Notes under the pieces: model-generated | Database searches by the model: none | Told to the model about the DNA's origin: nothing | Seen by the model: the letters and a program-made list of their open reading frames with translations, nothing else | NCBI RefSeq assembly: GCF_016775475.1 | Contig: NZ_JAEUXJ010000007.1 | Span: forward strand, 62,001-126,000 | Reading direction: 5' to 3' | DNA: 64,000 nucleotides | Source of the DNA: Belnapia mucosa | GTDB lineage: Bacteria > Pseudomonadota > Alphaproteobacteria > Acetobacterales > Acetobacteraceae | Translations under genes and position numbers: made by a program | Part shown: positions 1 through 8,782 of the stretch, piece by piece | How positions within the stretch are numbered: position 1 is the first letter of the stretch | Layout of the letters: every line of letters starts with the position of its first letter

Positions 1-20
1 AATCCTTGTCATCTCTGCAT

Positions 21-1358
21 ATGAGCAGGTCTTCATGCATCCTTGCCCTGGCGGGGCTGCTGCTTGCCCTGCCGGCCCGCGCCGAGCCCCTCCTTCCCAG
101 GCTGGTGGCCTGGCAGGAGGCGCTGGCGGCGGAGGGCTGGCTGCTGCGCGGCCAAGCCACCTTCGTCGAACAGGGCCATCCCGGCTTCCCCTCGCCTTAT
201 CGGGGCGAGAACAGCATGCAGGCCAAGGCGATGCAGCGGAACACGCTTTCCGCTGATCTGGTGGTAGGCCGGCGGTTGTGGAGTGGGGCGGAGTTTATCA
301 TCGACCCGCAGATATCCCGCGGCTTCGGCCTTTCGGGCACCCGCGGCGCCGCGGCCTTCCCGAATGGCGAGGCCTTCCGCACCGGCTCCGAAGGGCCGGC
401 GACCTATATGACCCGGGCCTTCCTGCGGCAGACCATCGCCTTGTCCGGCGAGACGGTGGCGGGCGATGATGACCCCTACCGCTTCGCGGGGCCGCTGCCG
501 CGGGAGAGGGTGACCATCACCGCCGGCAAGATCGCGGTCTTCGACATCTTCGACGACAATCGCTACGCCCATGATCCGCGCACGCAATTCCTGAACTGGG
601 CCTTCGTCTCCGCCGGCGCCTTCGATTTCGCCAACGACGCCAAGGGCTATACCAACGGCATCGCGGTGGAATGGGAGGATGGGTGCTGGGCGGTGCGCGC
701 CGGGGCGATGCAGGTGGCGAAGCGGATCAACACCCTCTCGCTCGACCCGAAGCCGCTGCGCGGGCACCAGATCCTGCTCCAGGCCGACCGTTTCTTCGAC
801 TGGAGCGGGCGGCCGGGGGCAGTGCGGCTGCTGGGCGGCTGGTCGCAGACGCGGTCCCAAAGCTATGCGACGCTGCTCGGCGGCGACATCACCCAGACCG
901 AGAGTGGCCCGCGCGGCCGCGGCATCGGCAAGGCGATGCTGGTCCTGAACGGCGAGCAGGAGCTGGCCGAGGCGCTGGGCGCCTTCGCCCGCCTGTCCTG
1001 GAATGACGGCCGCACCCAGCAATGGATGTATACCGAGATGGACTGGGCCGCCTCGGCCGGGCTGGTGATCGGCGGGGCGCGCTGGGGCCAGCCGGCGGAT
1101 GCGGTCGGGCTGGCCGGGAATGTCGCCGGCCTGTCGGACGGGCACCGGCGCTTCGTGGCGGCCGGTGGTGCCGGCTTCATCATCGGCGATGGCAGGCTGC
1201 GCTACCGGCCGGAGGTCGCGCTGGAGGGCTATTACGCCTGGGGGATGGCGGCGGGGACGGTGCTGACGGCGGATGCCCAGCTGAACCTCAACCCCGCCTA
1301 CAATGCCGACCGGGGGCCGATCCCGGTCCTGGCGCTGCGGCTGCGGAGCAGTTTCTGA
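21..1358 (+). CDS. OprB-like carbohydrate porin
   Basis: This is probably an outer-membrane beta-barrel porin for sugars or other small polar solutes. From the ATG at 21 the protein has 445 residues. Residues 1-21 form a typical signal peptide ending in PARA. The mature chain is rich in alternating aromatic and Gly/Ser segments and ends in Phe, as expected of a barrel recognised by the BAM machinery. The stretches around residues 25-55 and the Arg/Asp-rich middle resemble the carbohydrate-selective porin family OprB. The frame is also open to the window edge through an in-frame TTG at 6, so a slightly longer form cannot be excluded, but the signal peptide argues for 21. It converges on the DUF3035 gene. 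The substrate is unknown. Confidence 0.75.
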   Translation: MSRSSCILALAGLLLALPARAEPLLPRLVAWQEALAAEGWLLRGQATFVEQGHPGFPSPYRGENSMQAKAMQRNTLSADLVVGRRLWSGAEFIIDPQISRGFGLSGTRGAAAFPNGEAFRTGSEGPATYMTRAFLRQTIALSGETVAGDDDPYRFAGPLPRERVTITAGKIAVFDIFDDNRYAHDPRTQFLNWAFVSAGAFDFANDAKGYTNGIAVEWEDGCWAVRAGAMQVAKRINTLSLDPKPLRGHQILLQADRFFDWSGRPGAVRLLGGWSQTRSQSYATLLGGDITQTESGPRGRGIGKAMLVLNGEQELAEALGAFARLSWNDGRTQQWMYTEMDWAASAGLVIGGARWGQPADAVGLAGNVAGLSDGHRRFVAAGGAGFIIGDGRLRYRPEVALEGYYAWGMAAGTVLTADAQLNLNPAYNADRGPIPVLALRLRSSF

Positions 1359-1369
1359 CATCCCCACAC

Positions 1370-1387
1370 AGCCGCTGCGCGGCTTTG
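1370..1387. terminator. hairpin between convergent genes
   Basis: AGCCGC (1370-1375) and GCGGCT (1379-1384) form a perfect six-base stem with a three-base loop, followed by TTT on the plus strand. It lies in the 48-bp gap between the porin and DUF3035 stop codons, where it could end both transcripts. The T-run is short, so this is a modest terminator prediction. Confidence 0.4.
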
Positions 1388-1406
1388 CGGGGGGGCCTAG
1401 GTCAGG

Positions 1407-1997
1407 TCAGAAAATGCTCTCGAACAGCGCGGTGACCGGGTTGCGGCTGCGGCTGCGCTGGATGATGGGCGTCTCGCCCTCGGTCACGTCGCGGCCGAGT
1501 GCCGCATTCTCCCGCAGCCGCTGGGCTTCACGCCGGGGGTCGAGGGCGGTGCCCGAGGGCTCCGGCCCGCGCCAGAAGATCAGCCGGTCCACCAGGCTGC
1601 GGTCGGGCTGGTCGAGCTTCAGGCTTTCCTCATCGACCCGGCGGCGGATGTCGTTGCCGACCGGCCGGCCGGCCTGGGTGAGCAGCGCCGATTCGGCCTG
1701 GCTGCGCGGGCCGGCGGCGGGGCCGCTGTTCAGCACCGCGCCCGGCACCAGCGCTGCTTCGGCGGCCTGGCGGGTCGAGACTTCCTGCGGCCGGTCGGCG
1801 CCGGGCCGCGGCACCGGCAGCTCCCCGCCCAGCGAGGGGGGCATGGAGAGCGGCGCCCGGGTGGTGACCTGGAACTCGTCCGGCGCGTCCCGGGTAAAGC
1901 CGAAGGTCCGCGCGGTATCGCCGCCGCAGCCCGTCAGGGTGGCGAGCAGCAGGGCGGACAGGGCCAGGATGGGGCCCGGCAGGCGGCGGTTCCTCAT
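1407..1997 (-). CDS. DUF3035 (BamF-type) lipoprotein
   Basis: A 196-residue predicted lipoprotein. The N-terminus has a hydrophobic signal and a lipobox-like LTGC, so Cys24 would be lipidated and the protein anchored in a membrane facing the periplasm. The rest is polar and partly low-complexity, with charged helices near the end. Length, lipobox and position directly after lspA match the alphaproteobacterial DUF3035 family, which is often annotated as the outer-membrane assembly accessory subunit BamF. Its ATG overlaps the lspA stop as ATGA, so the two genes are translationally coupled. The BamF role comes from family naming, not from anything decisive in this sequence. Confidence 0.7.
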   Translation of the reverse strand: MRNRRLPGPILALSALLLATLTGCGGDTARTFGFTRDAPDEFQVTTRAPLSMPPSLGGELPVPRPGADRPQEVSTRQAAEAALVPGAVLNSGPAAGPRSQAESALLTQAGRPVGNDIRRRVDEESLKLDQPDRSLVDRLIFWRGPEPSGTALDPRREAQRLRENAALGRDVTEGETPIIQRSRSRNPVTALFESIF

Positions 1998-2485
1998 GCG
2001 GCTTCTCTACTCGCGGGTGGGCGCCGGAACAAGGCGTCTGCGAGGAGCAGGCCGACCCCGCAGACGATTCCGGCATCGGCGATGTTGAAGACGTACCAAT
2101 GCCAGCCCCAGCCATGGGCATCGATGAAATCAACCACCGCCCCGAAGCGGAGCCGGTCGATGACATTGCCGATCGCCCCGCCGATGACGGCGCCGAGGGC
2201 GGCGGCGACCGGCCGGGTCTCGGCCCGGGCCAGCCAGCGCAGCAGGAAGGCGGCGATGGCGGCGGCGAGCACGGCGAGAATCACATGGTTCAGCGGCCCA
2301 TCGCCCGAGAGCAGGCCGAAGGTGACGCCGCGGTTCCAGACCATGGTGAGGTCGAGGCCGAGCGGCCCCGCTTCGACCAGTGGCAGGCTGCGGCGGGCGG
2401 GGAGGTCCAGCACCTCCAGCACCCACCACTTGCTCAGCTGGTCGGCGGCCAGCAGCAGCGCCGCCATGGCGAGGCCGAGGCGCAT
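1994..2485 (-). CDS. lspA: lipoprotein signal peptidase II
   Basis: LspA is the inner-membrane aspartyl protease that removes signal peptides from diacylated prolipoproteins. The 163-residue protein has four hydrophobic segments. Both catalytic blocks are visible: GNVIDRLRFG..VVDF and FNIADAGI, each carrying an Asp of the catalytic pair, and the family motif WNRGVTFG sits near residue 50. The ATG at 2485 shares one base with the ileS stop (TGATG), which sets the start and shows coupling. A much longer in-frame reading extends into ileS antisense sequence and is not real. The next gene is itself a predicted lipoprotein and therefore a substrate of this enzyme. Confidence 0.95.
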   Translation of the reverse strand: MRLGLAMAALLLAADQLSKWWVLEVLDLPARRSLPLVEAGPLGLDLTMVWNRGVTFGLLSGDGPLNHVILAVLAAAIAAFLLRWLARAETRPVAAALGAVIGGAIGNVIDRLRFGAVVDFIDAHGWGWHWYVFNIADAGIVCGVGLLLADALFRRPPASREAA

Positions 2486-5301
2486 CACTGGCCCGCCACC
2501 ACGGCCTCGCAGCGGCGGCAGAGGGTGGGGTGGGCGGCGGATTGGCCGACCTCCTCCAGCACGCGCCAGCAGCGGTCGCATTTGGCGCCGGGGGCCTTGG
2601 TGGCGGTGAAGCCCTCGGCCGGCACCAGCTCGGCACGGGAGACGATCAGGATTTCCTCCCAGAAGCCGGCATCGAAGCCGGCCGCTTCCGGCACCGCGAC
2701 GCTCGCCTGCAGGGAGGAGCCGATCTCGCCGGAGCGCCGCAGCTCCTCCAGCAGCCCGGTCGCCTCGGCGCGGCGGGCGCGCAGCGCGGCCCAGCGCTCG
2801 GCCAGCGCCTCGTCCCGCCACTCGCCCGGCAGGGCCGGGAATTCATGCAGATGGATGCTGTCCTTCTCGTCGGGGAAGCGGGCGAGCCAAGCCTCCTCCG
2901 CGGTGAAGACCAGCACCGGCGCCAGCCAGGCGCAGAGGCAGCGGTGCAGCACATCGAGCACCGTCCGCGCGCTGCGCCGCCGGTGGCTGTCGGCCGCATC
3001 GCAGTAGAGGCTATCCTTGCGGATGTCGAAGTAGAAGGCCGAGAGGTCGGTCGAGCAGAAGGCATGGATCTCGGGATAGACGCCGGTCCAGTCGTAATCC
3101 TTCGCCGCCTTCCTGAGCTTCGCATCCAGCTCGGTCAGCCGGTGCAGCACCCAGCGCTCCAGCTCCGGCAGCTCGGCATGGGGGACGCGCTCGGCCTCCT
3201 CGAAGCCGGCGAGGTTGCCGAGCAGCCAGCGCAGGGTGTTGCGCAGGCGCCGGTAGAGCTCCGCCTGCTGCTTCAGGATCTCCTTGCCGATACGGAGGTC
3301 CTCGGCGGTGTCGGAGTTCATCACCCAGAGGCGCAGGATGTCAGCGCCGTATTGCTGCATCACCTCCTGCGGGGCGGTGACGTTGCCGAGCGACTTCGAC
3401 ATCTTCCGCCCGGATTCGTCGAGCACGAAGCCATGCGTCAGCACCGCCTTGAACGGGGCGACGCCATTGGTGCCGACGCTCTCCAGCAGCGAGGAGTGGA
3501 ACCAGCCGCGATGCTGGTCGGAGCCCTCGAGGTAGAGATCGGCCGGGAAGGGCATGCCGCGGTCGCGCAGCACGAAGGCATGGGTCGAGCCGCTCTCGAA
3601 CCACACATCGACGATGTCCATGACCTGCTCGTAGTCCGCCGGGTCGCGCCCCTCGCCGAGGAAGCGGGCGGCGGCGCCCGGCTGGTACCAGGCATCGGCG
3701 CCCTCGGTGCGGAAGGCGTCCACGATGCGGTCCATCACTGCTGTGTCGCGCAGCGGCTGGCCAGTGCTGCGGTCGACGAAGACGGCGATGGGCACGCCCC
3801 AGGCCCGCTGGCGGCTGATGCACCAGTCCGGCCGCGCCGCGACCATGCTGCCGATGCGGTTGCGGCCCTGGTCGGGGACGAATTGCGTGGCGTCGATCGC
3901 CGCCAGCGCCTTCTCGCGGATCGCATTGGCATCGTCCATGGCGATGAACCATTGCGGCGTCGCCCGGAAGATCACCGGCTTCTTCGAGCGCCAGCTATGC
4001 GGGTAGCTGTGCGTCAGCTTGCCCTTGGCGACCAGCGTGCCGGCCGCCTCGCAGGCGGCATAGACGGCATCATGCGCCTTGAAGACATGCAGGCCGGTGA
4101 AGCCCGGCGCCTGCAGGGTGAAGGTGCCGTCGTCATTCACCGTCTCCGGCACCGGCAGCCCGTATTCCCGGCCGAGGTTGAAGTCGTCCTCGCCATGGCT
4201 GGGCGCGATATGGACGAAGCCGGTGCCCGCCTCGGTGGTGACGAAATCGCCGGCCAGCAGCGGCACGTCGAAGTCGTAGCCGGCGCCGCGCAGCGGATGC
4301 GCGGTGACGGCGCCCTTCAGCTCCTCGCCCTTGAGGATGCGCACCACCGTATGGGCGCCGAGCTTCGCATCCTTCTCGAATTGCGGCAGCAGCGGCAGCG
4401 CGACCAGCAGCCGCTCGCCGGGGACGAGGTAGCTGCCCTCGGCGACGCCCGCGACATGCACCAGCGCGTAGTCGATCTCCGCCCCATAGGCGACGGCGCG
4501 GTTGCCGGGAATGGTCCAGGGCGTCGTCGTCCAGATGACGACGCTGGCGCCGGCCAGATCCTCGGCCGCGGCCTTGACCACGCGGAAGCGCGCCCAGAGC
4601 GTCGGCGAGACATGGTCGTGATACTCGATCTCCGCCTCGGCCAGCGCCGTCTTCTCGACCGGGCTCCACATCACCGGGCGCAGCCCGCGATAGAGCGAGC
4701 CGTTCATCAGGAATTTGCCGATCTCGCCGACGATGGTGGCTTCCGAGGGGAAGTCCATCGTCGCATAGCGCCCGGCCCAGTCGCCGGCGACGCCGAGGCG
4801 CTTGAACTCCTCCCGCTGCACATCCAGCCAGCGCGCGGCATAGGCGCGGCACTCGGCGCGGAATTCGAGGACCGGCACGTCGTCCTTCTTGCGGCCGCCC
4901 TGGTACTTGCCCTTGGGGTCGCGATATTCCTCCTCGACCTTCCATTCGATCGGCAGGCCATGGCAGTCCCAGCCAGGGATGTAGTCGGCGTCGTGGCCGG
5001 ACATCTGGGCGGCGCGGTTGATGACGTCCTTCAGGATCTTATTCAGCGCGTGGCCGATATGCAGCGGGCCGTTCGCGTAAGGAGGGCCATCATGCAGGAT
5101 GAAGGACGGGCGGCCCTCCGACTGCTGGCGCAGGCGGGACCAGAGGCCGAGGCCTTCCCAGCGCTTCAGCCAGTCCGGCTCCCGCTTCGGCAGGTCGCCC
5201 TTCATGGGGAAGGCGGTCTGCGGCAGGAAGACGGTGCCGCGGTAGTCTTGGGTCCCAGATTGTGCCCCTGGGGCTCGGGCGGGGGCTTCGGTGTCGTTCA
5301 T
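2485..5301 (-). CDS. ileS: isoleucyl-tRNA synthetase
   Basis: IleRS charges tRNA-Ile in the cytoplasm. The 938-residue protein has the class I signature HIGH at residues 81-84, KMSKS near residue 630, the CP1 editing domain with WTTTPWTIPGN that hydrolyses mischarged Val-tRNA, and a C-terminal zinc-binding tail with two CxxC pairs (CDRC and CRRC). The length is normal for the bacterial type. The gene lies between ribF and lspA, an order common in proteobacteria, and overlaps lspA by one base. The ATG at 5301 starts a short polar N-terminus ahead of the conserved core. Confidence 0.97.
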   Translation of the reverse strand: MNDTEAPARAPGAQSGTQDYRGTVFLPQTAFPMKGDLPKREPDWLKRWEGLGLWSRLRQQSEGRPSFILHDGPPYANGPLHIGHALNKILKDVINRAAQMSGHDADYIPGWDCHGLPIEWKVEEEYRDPKGKYQGGRKKDDVPVLEFRAECRAYAARWLDVQREEFKRLGVAGDWAGRYATMDFPSEATIVGEIGKFLMNGSLYRGLRPVMWSPVEKTALAEAEIEYHDHVSPTLWARFRVVKAAAEDLAGASVVIWTTTPWTIPGNRAVAYGAEIDYALVHVAGVAEGSYLVPGERLLVALPLLPQFEKDAKLGAHTVVRILKGEELKGAVTAHPLRGAGYDFDVPLLAGDFVTTEAGTGFVHIAPSHGEDDFNLGREYGLPVPETVNDDGTFTLQAPGFTGLHVFKAHDAVYAACEAAGTLVAKGKLTHSYPHSWRSKKPVIFRATPQWFIAMDDANAIREKALAAIDATQFVPDQGRNRIGSMVAARPDWCISRQRAWGVPIAVFVDRSTGQPLRDTAVMDRIVDAFRTEGADAWYQPGAAARFLGEGRDPADYEQVMDIVDVWFESGSTHAFVLRDRGMPFPADLYLEGSDQHRGWFHSSLLESVGTNGVAPFKAVLTHGFVLDESGRKMSKSLGNVTAPQEVMQQYGADILRLWVMNSDTAEDLRIGKEILKQQAELYRRLRNTLRWLLGNLAGFEEAERVPHAELPELERWVLHRLTELDAKLRKAAKDYDWTGVYPEIHAFCSTDLSAFYFDIRKDSLYCDAADSHRRRSARTVLDVLHRCLCAWLAPVLVFTAEEAWLARFPDEKDSIHLHEFPALPGEWRDEALAERWAALRARRAEATGLLEELRRSGEIGSSLQASVAVPEAAGFDAGFWEEILIVSRAELVPAEGFTATKAPGAKCDRCWRVLEEVGQSAAHPTLCRRCEAVVAGQ

Positions 5302-5365
5302 CGGGGCGGGTCTCCGGCCGCCGGCGATCCGGCAGCGGGTCAGCGGTGGCGGGCGCGCAACGGGT

Positions 5366-5389
5366 CCCGGCCCTCAGGCGAGGGCCGGG
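5366..5389. terminator. GC hairpin between ribF and ileS
   Basis: CCCGGCCCT (5366-5374) and AGGGCCGGG (5381-5389) form a perfect nine-base stem with a six-base loop in the 176-bp ribF-ileS gap. Neither side has a T-run, so it may be a Rho-dependent or attenuator-like structure, or it may simply stabilise the ribF mRNA end. Its role is inferred from position only. Confidence 0.4.
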
Positions 5390-5477
5390 CGGCTAATTCG
5401 CGGATGGGCCACCGGGAAAGGCATGGCAGGCTTATGCGGAGGAGAGGGGCAGGGGGTCAAGCATGGCTGCGCGCCGC

Positions 5478-6407
5478 TCAGCCCAGCGCCACCCGCGCAT
5501 CCTCCGCATCCTGGGCAATGGCCGCCTTCAGCGTCTCCAACCCATCGAATTTCGCATCCGGCCGGAGGAAATGCCGCAGCCGCACGCCGATCTCCTGCCC
5601 GTACAGGTCGCCCGAGAAGTCGAAGAGATAGGTCTCCAGCCGCGTCTCAGGGTCGCCGCCGAGGGTCGGACGGCGGCCGATATTGGAGACGCCCTTTACC
5701 TCCCGCCCATCCGGCAGCATCGCCGTCACGGCATAAACCCCGCGCGCCGGCTCCAGATGCCGGCCGAGCCAGAGATTGGCCGTCGGCCAGCCCAGCACCC
5801 GGCCGAGCTTGTCGCCATGCACCACCTCGCCCCGGATCTCCCAGGGCCGGCCGAGCATGGCCGTTGCCCGCTCCGGATAGCCGTCCTGCAAGGCGCGGCG
5901 GATGCGGGTGGAGGAGATCGGCCCCTGCGCATCCACGACCGGCGGCACCACCGTCAGCCCGATCCCGGCCGCCTCGGCGAGGCCCGTCAGCGTTCCCGCA
6001 TCCCCGCCGCGGCGGTGGCCGAAGGCGAAGTCCTGGCCGCAGGCGAGGTGGATGGCGCCGAGCCCCTCCCGCAGCACTTCCTGGAAGAAGCGCCCGGCCG
6101 GCATGGCGGCCAGTGCCGCATCGAAGGGCAGCGCCACCACCAGCGCCGCGCCGGCCGCGCCCAGCGCCTCCGCCTTGGCGGGCAGCAGGGTGAGGCGGAA
6201 GGGCGGGTCCTCCGGGCGGAAATGCTCGCGCGGATGCGGCTCGAAGGTCAGCGCGGCGAGCGGCGCCCCGGGCCGGGCCGCGTGCGCCGCGGCCAGCACC
6301 GCCCGATGCCCCAGATGCACCCCGTCCATATTGCCGAGCGCGACGGTCGCGCCGCGCAGCCCGGGCGGCAGCGAATGCCAATCGGTGAGGACGAGGGGTT
6401 GGGTCAT
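5478..6407 (-). CDS. ribF: bifunctional riboflavin kinase/FMN adenylyltransferase
   Basis: RibF makes FMN from riboflavin and then FAD. The 309-residue protein begins at the ATG at 6407 (MTQPLVLTDW); a longer in-frame form adds 18 unlikely residues. The N-terminal adenylyltransferase half shows GNMDGVHLGH, the nucleotidyltransferase HxGH-type motif, and SSTRIRRAL at its end. The C-terminal kinase half carries WPTANL and SNIGRRPTLG..ETRLETYLFDF, the metal and flavin-binding elements. The length matches the bifunctional family. It is upstream of ileS on the same strand, separated by a hairpin, and is divergent from the M20 peptidase with 86 bp between the starts. Confidence 0.95.
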   Translation of the reverse strand: MTQPLVLTDWHSLPPGLRGATVALGNMDGVHLGHRAVLAAAHAARPGAPLAALTFEPHPREHFRPEDPPFRLTLLPAKAEALGAAGAALVVALPFDAALAAMPAGRFFQEVLREGLGAIHLACGQDFAFGHRRGGDAGTLTGLAEAAGIGLTVVPPVVDAQGPISSTRIRRALQDGYPERATAMLGRPWEIRGEVVHGDKLGRVLGWPTANLWLGRHLEPARGVYAVTAMLPDGREVKGVSNIGRRPTLGGDPETRLETYLFDFSGDLYGQEIGVRLRHFLRPDAKFDGLETLKAAIAQDAEDARVALG

Positions 6408-6493
6408 GGCGGCGGGTCTAGCCAGCCCCGCCCGGGTGGACAAGCGGCGCGCCATCGCCACAGTGACGGTGGCCGCAACAGGATACCCGCCCC

Positions 6494-7624
6494 ATGCCCC
6501 AGACCGATATCGGCAGTTCCGACCGCCTCCTCGCCGAGCTCCGGACCTGGGTGGAGCATGAGACGCCGACCACCGATGCGGCGGCCGTCAACGCCCTGCT
6601 GGATCGCTGCCAGGCGGAACTCGCCGGCGCCGGCGCCGCCATCGAGCGCCTGCCCGGCCGCGACGGCTTCGGCGACACGCTGATCGCCCGCACCCCGGGC
6701 GAGGGTGCGCCGGTGGTCGTCGCGGGTCATCTGGACACGGTCTGGGATCACGGCACCCTGGCGAGGTCGATGCCCTGGCGGGTCGAGGGCGAGCGGGCCC
6801 ATGGCCCCGGCATCTATGACATGAAGGCCGGCAGCTTCTTCGCCTTCCATGCGGTGCGGGAAATCCTGCGCCAGGGGGTGAAGACCCGCCGCCCCATCAC
6901 CCTCCTCCTCACCCCCGATGAGGAAGTGGGCAGCCCCACCAGCCGCGCCCCGATCGAGGCGGCCGCCCGCGGCGCCTGCGCCGTGCTGATCCCGGAGCCC
7001 GCCGGCGGCCCGCAGGGCGCCTGCGTCACCGCCCGCAAGGGCACCGGCGGCTTCAGCCTGACCGTCCAGGGCCGCAGCGCCCATGCCGGCGGCAATTGGT
7101 CCGAGGGGCGGAGCGCCGTCGTCGCCCTCTCCCGCGCCATCCTCGAGATCCATGCGCTGACCGACCTGGAGCGGGGCGTCACCACCAATGTCGCGCCGAT
7201 CTCGGGCGGCACCCGGCCGAATGTCATCCCGCCCGAGGCAAGCTGCCGCATCGATTTCCGCGCCCCGAGCCTCGGCGAGGCGGAGCGGATCGTCGCCGCC
7301 ATCCAGGCCCTGGCCCGGGAGGAGGACGGCATCCGCATCACGGTCGAGGGTGGCCTGAACCGCCCGCCGCTGGAGGAAAGCCCGGCCAACCTTGCCCTGT
7401 ATGAGATGGCCCGCGCCATCGCCGCGCGGCAGGGCTACGACCTGCCGAAGCAGCATCGCGGCGGCGGGTCGGACGGCAATTTCACCGCCGCCATGGGCAT
7501 CCCGACCCTGGATGGCCTCGGCTGCACCGGCGCCGGGGCGCATGCGCCGGAGGAGCATATCCGCTGGCCCGACCTGGCACCGCGCTGCGCCACCCTCTGC
7601 GAGCTGCTGGAAACCCTGGGATAG
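6494..7624 (+). CDS. M20 family metallopeptidase
   Basis: A 376-residue zinc-dependent amidohydrolase or exopeptidase related to carboxypeptidase G2, glutamate carboxypeptidases and ArgE/DapE. Metal ligands and catalytic residues can be read directly: HLDTVW (H79, D81), GIYDMKAG (bridging D109), DEE (catalytic E143 and metal E144), EPA (E168) and a C-terminal His in AHAPEEHI. The dimerisation lid domain lies at about residues 175-290. There is no signal peptide, so it is cytoplasmic. The substrate cannot be read from sequence. A short-chain dehydrogenase follows after 13 bp and is probably co-transcribed. Confidence 0.9.
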   Translation: MPQTDIGSSDRLLAELRTWVEHETPTTDAAAVNALLDRCQAELAGAGAAIERLPGRDGFGDTLIARTPGEGAPVVVAGHLDTVWDHGTLARSMPWRVEGERAHGPGIYDMKAGSFFAFHAVREILRQGVKTRRPITLLLTPDEEVGSPTSRAPIEAAARGACAVLIPEPAGGPQGACVTARKGTGGFSLTVQGRSAHAGGNWSEGRSAVVALSRAILEIHALTDLERGVTTNVAPISGGTRPNVIPPEASCRIDFRAPSLGEAERIVAAIQALAREEDGIRITVEGGLNRPPLEESPANLALYEMARAIAARQGYDLPKQHRGGGSDGNFTAAMGIPTLDGLGCTGAGAHAPEEHIRWPDLAPRCATLCELLETLG

Positions 7625-7637
7625 GAAGGACGCCACC

Positions 7638-8306
7638 ATGCCGAAGGCCCTGATCATCGGCGCCGGGGACGGGCTCTCCGCCTCCCTCGCCCGGCTCCTT
7701 GCGCGGGAGGGTTATGCGGTGGCGCTCGCCGCCCGCAACACGGCGAAGCTCGCGGCGCTGGCCGCCGAGACCGGCGCCGCCACCCATGCCTGCGACGCGG
7801 CCGATGCCGCGGCGGTCGCCGCCCTGTTCGAGGCGGAGGGCGATGCCGAGGTCGTGGTTTACAACCCCAGCTACCGCACCCGCGGCCCGATCGCGGAGCT
7901 GGATCCGGCGGAGGTGCAGAAAAGCCTTCAGGTCTGCGCCTTCGGCGCCTTCCTCGCGGTGCGGGAGGCAGCCCGGCGCATGCAGGCCGCCGGGCGCGGC
8001 ACCATCCTGCTGACCGGGGCCAGCGCTGGGGTGAAGGGCTATCCGCTAAGCGCGCCCTTCGCCATGGGCAAATTCGCCCTGCGCGGCCTGGCGCAATCCG
8101 CGGCGCGGGAACTGCACCCGAAGGGCATCCATGTCGCGCATGTCGTCATCGATGGCGGCATCCGCAGCGCCCGCCGGCCGGAGCCGGGGGAGGATACGCT
8201 GCTCGACCCCGATGCGATCTCCGAAAGCTACTGGCACCTGATCCGGCAGCCGCGCAGCGCCTGGAGCTGGGAGTTGGAAATTCGACCCTGGGTTGAGAAA
8301 TTCTGA
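7638..8306 (+). CDS. short-chain dehydrogenase/reductase with FxxxK in place of YxxxK
   Basis: A 222-residue Rossmann-fold SDR protein. A strong Shine-Dalgarno (AGGAAGG, 7623-7629) stands eight bases before the ATG at 7638 and decides the start. The nucleotide-binding loop reads GAGDGLSA. The catalytic Ser lies in LLTGASAG, but the usual catalytic Tyr is replaced by Phe in FAMGKFALRG, while the Lys is kept. I recall this FAM-KFALRG form from a recurring SDR subgroup, so it is probably not a random mutation, but normal alcohol/ketone chemistry is doubtful. It is likely co-transcribed with the M20 peptidase. Confidence 0.85.
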   Translation: MPKALIIGAGDGLSASLARLLAREGYAVALAARNTAKLAALAAETGAATHACDAADAAAVAALFEAEGDAEVVVYNPSYRTRGPIAELDPAEVQKSLQVCAFGAFLAVREAARRMQAAGRGTILLTGASAGVKGYPLSAPFAMGKFALRGLAQSAARELHPKGIHVAHVVIDGGIRSARRPEPGEDTLLDPDAISESYWHLIRQPRSAWSWELEIRPWVEKF

Positions 8307-8419
8307 AGCAGGCTTTCGGTAAGGACTCTCACGAATAAGTAGAAAAGCGCCTCCCGGTCGCATTCATGATCGCGACACTAGCGGTAGAACTGCTCCGGCG
8401 GCGCGAACCGTTTGGCGGA

Positions 8420-8440
8420 AATCGTGATGGGATCACGGTT
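8420..8440. terminator. hairpin downstream of SDR gene
   Basis: AATCGTGAT (8420-8428) and ATCACGGTT (8432-8440) pair over nine bases, with one G-U wobble as RNA, around a GGG loop. It lies 114 bp after the SDR stop in a noticeably AT-richer gap. It could end the M20-SDR transcript, but a clear U-run is missing. Confidence 0.35.
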
Positions 8441-8478
8441 CTTGCGGGATGTACCGCAACCGCACAATGAATTCCATG

Positions 8479-8507
8479 TTGCCGTACGGACAGGTCAATA
8501 GTATGTG
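8479..8507 (+). promoter_or_regulatory. possible sigma-70 type promoter
   Basis: TTGCCG (8479-8484) and TATGTG (8502-8507) are separated by 17 bases and lie about 33 bases before the start of the small gene at 8540. The matches to consensus are 4 of 6 and 3 of 6, so this is a weak prediction that rests on spacing and the local AT-rich context. Confidence 0.25.
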
Positions 8508-8539
8508 TTGTGTCACATCACGTTACCCGGAGCCGCGGC

Positions 8540-8752
8540 ATGAGCGTTGCGATCGAGCCTCTCGAGGCCGATACCGAAACCGGGGATCATTCGGCGCTGC
8601 GCCTGATGCTCTCCTATGTCGAGTCTGAGTGCCTGCGGATCGGCGCCACCGATGCGGCCAGGCATGCGGCGATGGCTGCGTCGCTCATGCCGAAGGGCGT
8701 GGCGCCGCAGGTCGAAAGCCGTCCTCGGTCCCGCAACGCACGCTTGCATTGA
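8540..8752 (+). CDS. small hypothetical protein, 70 residues
   Basis: I do not recognise this protein. It is acidic at the N-terminus and then predicted helical (SALRLMLSYVESECLRIGATDAA), with no signal peptide or membrane segment. The ATG at 8540 is preferred over an in-frame GTG at 8510, because the short extension is unlike coding sequence. It sits behind an AT-rich promoter-like gap and converges on metW. Size and composition resemble small soluble regulators or adaptors, but no function should be assigned. Confidence 0.5.
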   Translation: MSVAIEPLEADTETGDHSALRLMLSYVESECLRIGATDAARHAAMAASLMPKGVAPQVESRPRSRNARLH

Positions 8753-8782
8753 TCAGACGGGGCCGGCTCTAGCCCCGGCGGC

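Noticed and set aside
5302-5477. T-box or riboswitch before ileS
   Set aside because: T-box leaders are not expected in alphaproteobacteria, and only a simple 9-bp hairpin without a specifier-loop layout or T-run is present.
2380-5631. Open frame of 1083 codons on the plus strand
   Set aside because: It runs antisense over ileS, which has all class I synthetase motifs. Its product is His/Arg/Ala-rich without domains, a common mirror effect in GC-rich DNA.
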